From Chloroflexota bacterium (GTDB taxonomy: Bacteria > Chloroflexota > Limnocylindria > Limnocylindrales > CSP1-4): a DNA stretch of 5,337 bases. Every line of letters begins with the position of its first letter. Position 1 is the stretch's first letter. A program made the translations under genes and the position numbers. Where the stretch lies: NCBI GenBank assembly GCA_025355255.1, contig JANYAA010000054.1:1-5337 (forward strand). Reading direction: 5' to 3'. Below the pieces are notes generated by a model, which had not been told where the DNA came from, did not search any database, and worked only from the letters and a program-made list of their open reading frames with translations. Shown piece by piece: positions 1 to 5,024 of this stretch.

Positions 1-138
1 CCCCCAAGCATGCGAGGTCTCGAAGAGACCGCCGTGACATAGGCCCGATCCGAAAAGAGGTCCTTTTGGAATGAACCGGGCAGCGCCGCGACCACGCGTG
101 CCACGGTTTCCGGGTGATCAGCCTTGGCGCGTCACGGA
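1..138. other. Left-edge non-coding stretch with two small hairpins
   Basis: No convincing gene is seen. A perfect hairpin, GGTCTC-GAA-GAGACC, lies at 16-30, and a second, AAAAG-AGGTC-CTTTT, at 53-67. The second is about 70 bases past the stop of the small membrane-protein gene on the minus strand and could be a weak terminator for it, but neither hairpin is followed by a T run. An ATG at 71 follows a Shine-Dalgarno-like GAGGT at 57-61, but the frame from it runs antisense through the membrane-protein gene and encodes nothing recognisable. Confidence 0.4.
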
Positions 139-372
139 TCAGCGTGGGTATCCAGGCGGGTTCCCGGAGATAACCGCGCCGATGAGCCCTGTCACGATCG
201 CGACGATGCCAAGGATCACAGTGTTCCCGAACCAGACGGTCGCTGCCTCCACCAGCGTCGCTCCGTTGAGCAGGTTGAGAAGGGCGAAGACGAGTTGCAG
301 GCCGAGCAGGAAGAAGGCGATCCCGGCCAAGATCATGAACGGCAGTCCCAAGAGTTGTCGGATTATGTGCAT
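139..372 (-). CDS. Small two-helix membrane protein
   Basis: Encodes 77 residues dominated by two hydrophobic segments, about residues 5-31 and 50-69, joined by a short polar loop (NGATLVEAATVWFGN) and ending in a Gly/Pro tail (SGNPPGYPR). It is predicted to be an integral membrane hairpin; no enzymatic motif is seen. The ATG at 372 is chosen because a GGAGG motif lies 5 bases upstream. An in-frame GTG at 384 would add MEGT, but its AGGAAG abuts the start codon. It lies 96 bases downstream of the DUF4328 membrane-protein gene on the same strand, so the two may be co-transcribed. Superfamily assignment is not possible by eye. The coding call rests on the coherent hydrophobicity, the good ribosome site and the high G/C at third positions. 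Confidence 0.75.
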   Translation of the reverse strand: MHIIRQLLGLPFMILAGIAFFLLGLQLVFALLNLLNGATLVEAATVWFGNTVILGIVAIVTGLIGAVISGNPPGYPR

Positions 373-468
373 CGTTCCCTCCACCTTCCTGCGCCCCTCA
401 GGTTCGGCGTAGCACCGAAAAAGAGGTTGAGGAAGCCCCAGGTTGTTCCTGCCGTTCGCCGACGGTGA

Positions 469-1434
469 CTAGGTGCCGAACCCGTTCAGATCTGTGCCGC
501 ACTGAGCACAGAACCGTTCGCCCGCCACGCGCGCCACACCGCAATGGGGGCAATAGATGACGCTTGTGCCGGGCCGAGCCGGCACTGTCGGTGACACCGG
601 AATGGTGGGTGCGGCCGGCGACAGCGGCAGGGCCGACGCGGTGGGTGCGACCAGCTTCGAGGGTGGTGGTGTCGCTATGAGCGGCGCTGTGGGCCAGCGC
701 GCCGTTGGAGCTTCCATTCCGAGGGCGACAGCTCTCTCGTCCGCCCGCTTCTGCAGTTCCCGGACGACGAGAAAGCCGCAGACAGCCGATACGACCAACG
801 CGAGATAGGCCAGGCTCATCACGCTGAAAACAGTCTTCGTGTCGTCGATCGTCAGGGAGTTCGCGTTCATCATGATCGCGGCCACCCGGCTGCCGACCCC
901 GCCGACGATCCAGGCGATCCACCATGAGACGACAAGTGCTCCGCCGGCCGCGCGTTCGACCGGGGCGAGCCGATCCCACGTCTCGCGGACCACCGTGTAC
1001 GGCTTCCACAGGAATGCGATGGGCACGAACCACCAGCCGATGGCCCACCTCGGACTGTCGTGCGGCACACCTCCGCCAAGCGGCGGGACGTTGTCGATAG
1101 ACCGACTGAGCCAGGCCATGAGCGCGACAGCAGTGAGAATCGCTGCAAGCACAAACAGTCCGTCCGCAGAGTCCCCGGAGTTGATCAGCGTGGTCACTTC
1201 CGCGTCGCTCGCGAAGTCGCCACTCGATGCACGGTCCATGATCGAGTAGCCTTGGAGTGCGAGCGCGAGCTCCCAGAGGCTTGCCAGGGCGGCGAGCACG
1301 TACATCGCTTTGACCCACCGCGCGCGGGTCCGAGCGCGCTGGTAGCCAGGCGAGTGCCAGGTCCCCTCGGAATGCGGGCGCGCAGGCGGGAAGCCGGAGC
1401 TGGGGCTCCCAGGTACCGTGTATGGGGCATGCAT
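469..1434 (-). CDS. DUF4328 membrane protein with C-terminal zinc ribbon
   Basis: Encodes 321 residues. The N-terminus (1-38) is Pro/Gly/Ser-rich and probably cytoplasmic. Five hydrophobic segments follow at about 41-60, 92-110, 129-147, 164-184 and 203-225. The stretch GWWFVPIAFLWKPYTVVRE (133-151) is the hallmark of the actinobacterial DUF4328 family, whose function is unknown. After the last helix comes a Pro/Ala/Thr-rich linker (about 240-290) and a C-terminal zinc ribbon with Cys295, Cys298, Cys309 and Cys312 (CPHCG...CAQCG). The ATG at 1434 is preferred over the in-frame ATG at 1455 because GGGAGGAGG sits 6 bases before it and would otherwise fall inside the gene. It is divergent from the operon starting at 1631, and the small two-helix gene follows on the same strand. 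The ribbon may serve in protein contact or metal binding; that is inference. Confidence 0.93.
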   Translation of the reverse strand: MHAPYTVPGSPSSGFPPARPHSEGTWHSPGYQRARTRARWVKAMYVLAALASLWELALALQGYSIMDRASSGDFASDAEVTTLINSGDSADGLFVLAAILTAVALMAWLSRSIDNVPPLGGGVPHDSPRWAIGWWFVPIAFLWKPYTVVRETWDRLAPVERAAGGALVVSWWIAWIVGGVGSRVAAIMMNANSLTIDDTKTVFSVMSLAYLALVVSAVCGFLVVRELQKRADERAVALGMEAPTARWPTAPLIATPPPSKLVAPTASALPLSPAAPTIPVSPTVPARPGTSVIYCPHCGVARVAGERFCAQCGTDLNGFGT

Positions 1435-1630
1435 GCCGCCCCTCCTCCCGCGCATTCAGCGGGCGTCGACCAGTATGCCCCCGAACGGAAGCCGGGGCAA
1501 GGAGCCATTGGTCCCAGAGTCGGCGGATTCTACGGGGGCGGCGTTTCGGCTTCCCGGTAACGCGGTGATTTCGGGCGTCCAGACGATGGACCGCCAGTAG
1601 GGTCCGACCAACTGGTAGGGCTGGACATGG
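1435..1630. promoter_or_regulatory. Divergent intergenic region with candidate -10 elements
   Basis: This region must hold the start signals for the DUF4328 gene on the left and the three-gene operon on the right. On the minus strand a good -10-like TAGAAT lies at 1532-1527, which would give a leader of about 85 bases before the ATG at 1434; no good -35 stands 16-18 bases ahead of it. On the plus strand TAGGGT at 1598-1603 could serve as a -10 for the GTG at 1631, also without a clear -35. Both hexamers are weak calls made by eye. The ribosome site GGGAGGAGG for the minus-strand gene lies at 1441-1449. Confidence 0.35.
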
Positions 1631-2479
1631 GTGTCTATCGTCCTGACAGTGAACGGTCGGTCGGTCCTCGCCTCAGCGCTCCTGGCAGTCGTATTCATCG
1701 CTGCAGGGATGTGGGCGCTGAATAACACGACCATCGGGCTGAACATCAAGTGCCGGGTGTTCAACGACCTCGGCGCATGCGTCATCATGGCGCTTACGGA
1801 GCCAGTGAGTCCCACCACGGGCGGAGGCGGCCCCGTGTACGCGCCACCGCCGACGGAGTCGCCAGAGCAGCGGGCCGCGCGCGAGGCGGCCGAGGAGCAG
1901 GTTCGCCGTGACGCAGCGGTCCAAGACGCCTCCTCAGCCCTCGCCAGCGCCATTGACGACTTGTCGAGCAACGCCGACGACCTGATGAGCGGCGCGGCCG
2001 ACATGGCCTCGTCCGTGAAGGACCTGGCCACCTCGGTGGATGACGGTATGTCGTCGGCCTACTCGAAGCTGAAGGGCCAGACGCGGGTCCGACCCATGGA
2101 CGAGTTCGCCCAGAACGACGTCTGCTTCGCACTCAACGATGTGGAGTACGCCCGGAACGACGTGGACTACGCGGTCAACGACGTCGGGTACGCCGAGGAC
2201 CCCTACACGTCCGCGCTGTCGGACCGTCTGGGGTACGTCTCGGCCGTCCAGGACGCCATCGTGAACCTGAACGCGGCCGTGGCGGCAGACGGCGGCAGGG
2301 TCAGCCCTCAGTACACGGAGGCCGACGCCGACGCGGCTCTCTCGTCCTCCGCGAGCGCGGCCAAAGCGGCCGGGTCCAAGGCCGATCAGGCGACAGGCGA
2401 CGTGGCCGCGCTGGTGAAGGCGGCCAACGACTGGATGACCAGGGCTCGCAGGCTCGCCGCCACCGTGGCGTCGTGCTAA
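1631..2479 (+). CDS. Single-pass membrane protein with helical, heptad-repeat ectodomain
   Basis: Encodes 282 residues; family not recognised. A short N-terminus precedes one membrane helix at about 12-30, which may be a signal anchor. Two cysteines (41 and 50) follow closely, then a Thr/Gly/Pro linker (about 56-77, including TTGGGGPVYAPPP). From about 78 to 150 the sequence is Ala, Asp, Ser and Glu-rich and strongly helical. Residues 161-188 hold four tandem seven-residue units: QNDVCFA, LNDVEYA, RNDVDYA and VNDVGYA. A second Ala-rich helical part ends in a terminal Cys282. The likely topology is an anchored helical stalk outside the cell. GTG at 1631 is the first start after an in-frame TAG at 1616, and its ribosome site is weak (GTAGGG about 10 bases upstream). 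It is the first gene of an operon: its TAA overlaps the next ATG (TAATG). Confidence 0.85.
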   Translation: MSIVLTVNGRSVLASALLAVVFIAAGMWALNNTTIGLNIKCRVFNDLGACVIMALTEPVSPTTGGGGPVYAPPPTESPEQRAAREAAEEQVRRDAAVQDASSALASAIDDLSSNADDLMSGAADMASSVKDLATSVDDGMSSAYSKLKGQTRVRPMDEFAQNDVCFALNDVEYARNDVDYAVNDVGYAEDPYTSALSDRLGYVSAVQDAIVNLNAAVAADGGRVSPQYTEADADAALSSSASAAKAAGSKADQATGDVAALVKAANDWMTRARRLAATVASC

Positions 2480-2889
2480 TGGCCGGAGACGCGAGGAGGC
2501 CGTCGGAGGTCCAGGACGAGCCGTGGGTGTGGGCGCACCGGATGAGCGGCGACTATCCGCCGACCACGGCACGCTCCGGCAAGTGGCTCGTGTACGTCGA
2601 TGAGAGCTACGTGGACAACGCGTGGGAGGCGGTTCGCGCGGCGACCGAGGCAGGCCGCTTGGGCTCTTCGGCCAAGGTCGCGTCCGCGTACCGCAACCCG
2701 CACGCGACCTGCGCGCGAGCCAAGGTCATCTGCGTCTACACCTACGATTGGATGGACAAGGCGGACGTCACGCGCGTGCGGGAGGAGCTTCGCGCGAGTT
2801 GCGCGGTCAAGCGGGCCATCTCGTACAAGGCTGACTCGGACACGCTCGCCGACAACTACGGCCCCGGCCTGGCGAAGTACCGGGCCTGA
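2479..2889 (+). CDS. Bles03/DUF1917-family protein (eIF4E-like fold)
   Basis: Encodes 136 residues. It matches the pattern of the Bles03/DUF1917 (UPF0696) family as remembered: SGKWLVYV at 33-40, a VDxAWE segment at 45-50, RLGSSAKVA at 60-68, VICVYTYDW at 83-91, a helix with RVREEL at 99-104, and YKAD at 116-119. The human homologue has an eIF4E-like fold; actinobacterial members are sometimes labelled putative phosphothreonine lyase domain proteins, but I know of no demonstrated activity. It has no signal peptide or membrane helix, so it is probably cytosolic. The ATG at 2479 shares its A with the stop of the upstream gene and is preferred; a GTG at 2473 would add two residues. The next gene begins 2 bases after its stop, so all three products are probably translationally coupled. 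The family call is confident; the function is open. Confidence 0.92.
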   Translation: MAGDARRPSEVQDEPWVWAHRMSGDYPPTTARSGKWLVYVDESYVDNAWEAVRAATEAGRLGSSAKVASAYRNPHATCARAKVICVYTYDWMDKADVTRVREELRASCAVKRAISYKADSDTLADNYGPGLAKYRA

Positions 2890-2891
2890 CG

Positions 2892-3365
2892 TTGCGGACC
2901 CGCGATCTCTCGCGTCACCACTACCTAGAGCCCGGAACGGCACCTGAGGTCGCGGAGGCGATCCGTAATAGCGCGAAGTCAGTCACGGCGTACCTTCGCA
3001 GGATTAACAAGGAAACGGACTGCGGGTATGCCTCCGCAGAGTGGGAACGCGTCTTCCGGCACGCAGGCATCAGGTGCGCCACCATCGGCGCGCCCGGCGA
3101 CGAGCACGCCGTATACCAGCGGCGCGTCGGAGGCATCAAGCCTCACATGTGGCTGTTCGTGGGTCCCGAGATGCGGATCTTCGATCCGACCGCCAGCCAG
3201 TTCGACGACGATGGCGGGGTTCGGTTGGAGGGCTACTGGGTGGATTGGCCTCAGGGACGGCGAATGCTCGACTGGCGTGACTCCACAGATGGACGCAGCT
3301 GGTACGAGGTGGGCAGCCAGGAACACCAGCGGTCTCGCTTGATGGATCGGATGCGTCGGCTGTGA
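2892..3365 (+). CDS. Putative papain/transglutaminase-like Cys-His-Asp protein
   Basis: Encodes 157 residues; no named family is recognised. Three motifs occur in the order used by papain-like and transglutaminase-like cysteine enzymes: Cys44 at the start of a helix (DCGYASAEWERVF), His85 before a strand (HMWLFVG) and Asp98 in the next strand (IFDPTASQF, with Gln103). This suggests a Cys44-His85-Asp98 triad for cleavage or transfer at amide bonds; it is inference from motif order. No signal peptide or membrane helix is seen, so it is probably cytosolic. The Arg-rich C-terminus ends in RSRLMDRMRRL. TTG at 2892 is the only start ahead of Cys44, 2 bases after the upstream stop, and it lacks a strong ribosome site, which points to translation coupled to the Bles03-like gene. 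It is the last gene of the operon. Confidence 0.85.
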   Translation: MRTRDLSRHHYLEPGTAPEVAEAIRNSAKSVTAYLRRINKETDCGYASAEWERVFRHAGIRCATIGAPGDEHAVYQRRVGGIKPHMWLFVGPEMRIFDPTASQFDDDGGVRLEGYWVDWPQGRRMLDWRDSTDGRSWYEVGSQEHQRSRLMDRMRRL

Positions 3366-3516
3366 TGAGCCCCCCGTGCTGGTAGCACACAGCAGACGCG
3401 AGCTTGCCGCAGGTCACCGAAAAGGACCTCCTTGAGGCGCGGCCATGATGGCGGCCTGGGCGAGCGTGGATCCGGCCCGCGGGAGCTGGCCCCCTTTCGG
3501 GCCGGGCCGTCCAGCT
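3366..3516. terminator. Convergent gene boundary with candidate hairpins
   Basis: The plus-strand operon (ending 3365) and the minus-strand operon (ending 3517) converge here. A hairpin, GTGCT-GGT-AGCAC, lies at 3376-3388, 10 bases past the plus-strand stop. A second, GGCCC-(6)-GGGCC, lies at 3488-3503, 13 bases past the minus-strand stop. Neither has a T run, which is common in actinobacterial terminators. On the minus strand a full AAGGAGGT motif (3433-3426) stands 8 bases before a GTG (3417). The frame from it runs antisense into the cysteine-enzyme gene and looks like a remnant or chance, so it is not called as a gene. Confidence 0.4.
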
Positions 3517-4269
3517 CTAGTAGCCCGGCCAGCTTCCAGGAGACGATCCGTCGATGATCCCCCACGCGCCGTAGGGCGACGGTGCCGGCGAGGTCTCCGC
3601 TTGCCCAGCGTGGCCGTCCACGCGGCGGCCGGCCCAGGCGGCCAGGCCGACGAGGGCGACGGTGCCCAGCAGCGCCCCCCACCCCAGGAGCTGCCGCAGG
3701 CTCGGTGTCTGGTCGGTGTCGGGCTCCGCCGCGGCGGGCGACGGTTCGGGGACGCTGGCCGCGTTGCGCGGGAGCCGGCGCAGGCCAAGGCCACGCTCGA
3801 CGGGCGGTGGACCGAGGGCCGCCAGCGGCGCGGGGCGTCCGGTGACGGTGGTCCGGGGGGCCGGCGCCGGCGACACGGAGCTGAAGGAAGGCGCAGGCGC
3901 AGGCGCCGCGCTGACGGTCGTCTGGGGGGCCGGCGCCGCCGACGAGGGAGGCCGGCGGTTCTGGGGGGCCGGACGCGAGGCAGTGCGGGGTGGCCGTCGC
4001 GGGCTCTTGATCGGGGACGGGCCCGCCGCGGCGAGGGATCCTGCGGGCGGCCGGCGGCCAGATCGTCCGGGGTGCGGTGTCTCCACTATGGCCTGGGGCT
4101 CCCCGCTCAGCCGCGCCAGGAGCGCCGGCTTGGCGCCCAGCACGGCGTCGCGCAGCTCGGGCGTGAAGGCCGCGGCCGTCGGGCTCGTGTAGTGCAGGCG
4201 GCCTTCGGCGGTGGGAGTGACGGTTATCCCGCGCCGGGCAAGCTCATGGAGCAGCTCCTCGACAGTCAC
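3517..4269 (-). CDS. TubC_N-type docking domain fused to Pro-rich linker and membrane helix
   Basis: Encodes 250 residues. Residues 1-55 (MTVEELLHELARRGITV...GRLHYTSP...FTPELRDAVLGAKPALLARL) match the TubC N-terminal docking domain, a small helical and hairpin fold used for subunit contact in NRPS lines but also found in mobile-element proteins. A linker of about 130 residues rich in Pro, Ala, Ser and Arg follows (60-190). One membrane helix lies at about 194-214 (LLGWGALLGTVALVGLAAW), with a 36-residue Gly/Ser/Pro tail. The docking domain would be cytoplasmic and tethered to the membrane. No NRPS catalytic domain is near. The GTG start at 4269 overlaps the stop of the winged-helix gene (GTGA), with AAGG 6 bases upstream. 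The linker contains 27-bp repeats. The partner of the docking domain is unknown. Confidence 0.9.
   Translation of the reverse strand: MTVEELLHELARRGITVTPTAEGRLHYTSPTAAAFTPELRDAVLGAKPALLARLSGEPQAIVETPHPGRSGRRPPAGSLAAAGPSPIKSPRRPPRTASRPAPQNRRPPSSAAPAPQTTVSAAPAPAPSFSSVSPAPAPRTTVTGRPAPLAALGPPPVERGLGLRRLPRNAASVPEPSPAAAEPDTDQTPSLRQLLGWGALLGTVALVGLAAWAGRRVDGHAGQAETSPAPSPYGAWGIIDGSSPGSWPGY
3841..3938. repeat. 27-bp direct repeats in the Pro-rich linker
   Basis: Two 27-base units at 3843-3869 and 3912-3938 agree at 25 of 27 positions and share the core GGGGGGCCGGCGCCG; a partial third unit begins near 3960. On the minus strand they encode APAPQTTVS and APAPRTTVT (about residues 112-120 and 135-143 of the docking-domain protein). 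The spacing keeps the reading frame, so the linker has probably grown by slippage or unequal exchange. Confidence 0.7.
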
Positions 4270-4505
4270 AGGTCACCTTCGATCGGTACGGCCGCCGGCG
4301 TCGATCCGAGGTGGCCCGCGACCGTCTGCCCGAGCCCCGTCAGGCGGTAGACGCTGTACCTCGGACTGAACACGTGGCCGGATTTGATCAGGTGCCGCAG
4401 GCCCCGGTGAACCGTCGACGGCGGTAGGCCCGTGCGCTCGGCGAGCTCGACGGTGCGCGTGGCCCCGTCGCTCAGACCTCGGAGGAGCAGCTCATCGCGG
4501 TCCAT
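4266..4505 (-). CDS. Small winged-helix DNA-binding regulator
   Basis: Encodes 79 residues forming little more than one winged helix-turn-helix domain: a first helix (about 3-11), a second (RTVELAERTGL, 17-27), a recognition helix (PPSTVHRGLRHLIKSG, 28-43) and a wing (HVFSPRYSVYRLTG, 44-57). The layout resembles IclR or MarR-type domains without an effector domain. The ATG at 4505 is chosen because the domain begins there and a -10-like TACACT ends 9 bases upstream; translating from farther upstream would run through the operator repeats. No ribosome site precedes the ATG, so the mRNA is probably leaderless. Five GTACACCGG sites lie just upstream, one over the -35, so it probably represses itself; that is inference. 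Its stop overlaps the GTG of the docking-domain gene by 4 bases, making a two-gene operon. Confidence 0.88.
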   Translation of the reverse strand: MDRDELLLRGLSDGATRTVELAERTGLPPSTVHRGLRHLIKSGHVFSPRYSVYRLTGLGQTVAGHLGSTPAAVPIEGDL

Positions 4506-4514
4506 GACGGGCAG

Positions 4515-4543
4515 AGTGTAGCTGCCACTCGGCCGGTGTACAT
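4515..4543 (-). promoter_or_regulatory. Promoter of the winged-helix gene, probably leaderless
   Basis: On the minus strand TACACT (4520-4515) fits a TANNNT -10 element. A TGTACA at 4543-4538, 17 bases upstream, is a fair -35 (4 of 6 to TTGACA). The -10 ends 9 bases before the ATG at 4505, so transcription should begin within a few bases of the start codon. The -35 lies inside operator copy R1 (4533-4541), a typical place for repression. Confidence 0.55.
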
Positions 4544-4566
4544 CGACGTACCTCGGAGTACACCGG
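4533..4566. repeat. 34-bp imperfect palindrome over the promoter
   Basis: Operator copies R1 (inverted) and R2 (direct) form a palindrome centred on the GTAC at 4548-4551. The two 17-base arms match at 14 positions, with the outer nine (CCGGTGTAC / GTACACCGG) perfect. It covers the predicted -35 of the winged-helix gene and looks like the primary site for a dimer. Confidence 0.75.
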
Positions 4567-4656
4567 GTGGGGGCCGAGGTTTCCCAGGGTTTCCCGAAGT
4601 ACACCGGCTCGGTGCCCCGGGGCAGGCGTACACCGGAGTTTCTCGGAGTACACCGG
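4533..4656. promoter_or_regulatory. Operator array: five copies of GTACACCGG
   Basis: The nine bases GTACACCGG occur at 4558-4566, 4599-4607, 4628-4636 and 4648-4656, and once inverted (CCGGTGTAC) at 4533-4541. Four of the five extend to 19-base units: GTACCTCGGAGTACACCGG (4548-4566), GTTTCCCGAAGTACACCGG (4589-4607), GTTTCTCGGAGTACACCGG (4638-4656), and on the minus strand GTACGTCGATGTACACCGG (4551-4533). The uneven spacing (41, 29 and 20 bases) suits a multi-site operator better than a CRISPR array or regular iterons. The winged-helix protein encoded directly downstream is the natural candidate binder; this is inference. Confidence 0.75.
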
Positions 4657-4663
4657 CCGACCC

Positions 4664-4679
4664 GCCCCTGGTGCGGGGC
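4664..4679 (-). terminator. GC-rich hairpin after the 97-residue gene
   Basis: GCCCC-(6)-GGGGC lies about 50 bases past the minus-strand stop at 4731 and just outside the operator array. It has no T run. It could end transcription from the upstream operon and keep the regulator's promoter separate. Weak call. Confidence 0.3.
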
Positions 4680-4730
4680 CGGCGACGACGGCCGCGTGGG
4701 CGGTTGCGAGCGGGACGGGCTGGTCGGCGC

Positions 4731-5024
4731 TCACGCCTGGCCTCCGCCGTCGTCCGCGACCGCGAGGGCCGCGTCGAGCGCGATGGCGAGGACCGCCATC
4801 GCCCGGGCATGCCGCCGCTGAACCGAGGCCGGCGCGTCCCACGCGATGAAGGCTCCGCGGATCCGGACCGGCTCTCCCTTGGGAAGGGCCATCGCGCGGA
4901 CCCGGACAAGTTCGACCGCGGCGAGCGGCGCCGCGACCCGGATGGCCTCTTGGACCGCGGCCAGCATCGCCGCGGGCGCGTTGGCCGCGAGCTCAACGAT
5001 GATCGGGGCGGGATGATGGGTCAC
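4731..5024 (-). CDS. Unknown 97-residue protein
   Basis: Family not recognised. The product is Ala-rich with probable helices at about 14-33 (NAPAAMLAAVQEAIRVAAPL) and 66-91 (SVQRRHARAMAVLAIALDAALAVADD), and strands between them (VELVRVRAM, VRIRGAFIAWD), giving an alpha-beta-alpha look. It has no signal peptide, metal site or catalytic motif. The GTG start at 5024 overlaps the stop of the upstream gene by 4 bases (GTGA), with GGAG about 10 bases upstream, so it is probably translated by coupling. This overlap and the high G/C third positions are the main reasons to believe it is a gene. It ends 225 bases before the winged-helix gene, across the operator array. Small size and tight overlap fit plasmid or integrative-element gene clusters. 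Confidence 0.75.
   Translation of the reverse strand: MTHHPAPIIVELAANAPAAMLAAVQEAIRVAAPLAAVELVRVRAMALPKGEPVRIRGAFIAWDAPASVQRRHARAMAVLAIALDAALAVADDGGGQA

Noticed and set aside
16..30. Rho-independent terminator at the hairpin GGTCTC-GAA-GAGACC
   Set aside because: Only a six-base stem with no T run on either strand, and no gene visible ahead of it.
71..412. Plus-strand frame starting after GAGGT
   Set aside because: It runs antisense through the small membrane-protein gene, and the product (MNRAAPRPRVPRFPGD...) looks like no known protein.
398..1318. Long minus-strand frame of 306 codons
   Set aside because: It is a shifted frame of the DUF4328 gene: Arg/Gly/Ser-rich with no coherent hydrophobic segments, while the other frame has clear helices and a zinc ribbon.
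1456..2031. Minus-strand frame of 191 codons ending just ahead of the DUF4328 gene
   Set aside because: Most of it is antisense to the membrane-stalk gene. The tail outside that gene (1456-1609) could only start at a TTG without a ribosome site and matches nothing known.
3517..4269. Part of an NRPS gene cluster
   Set aside because: The docking domain stands alone, with no condensation, adenylation or carrier domain in the window.
3445..4350. Plus-strand frame of 301 codons
   Set aside because: It is antisense to the docking-domain gene and reads as Gly/Arg repeats, typical of an opposite-strand frame in very G/C-rich DNA.
4533..4656. CRISPR array
   Set aside because: Units are 9-19 bases, unevenly spaced, one is inverted, and no cas genes are present.
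4472..4996. Minus-strand frame of 174 codons across the operator array
   Set aside because: Arg/Ser-rich, crosses the repeats and overlaps the better-supported 97-residue gene in another frame.
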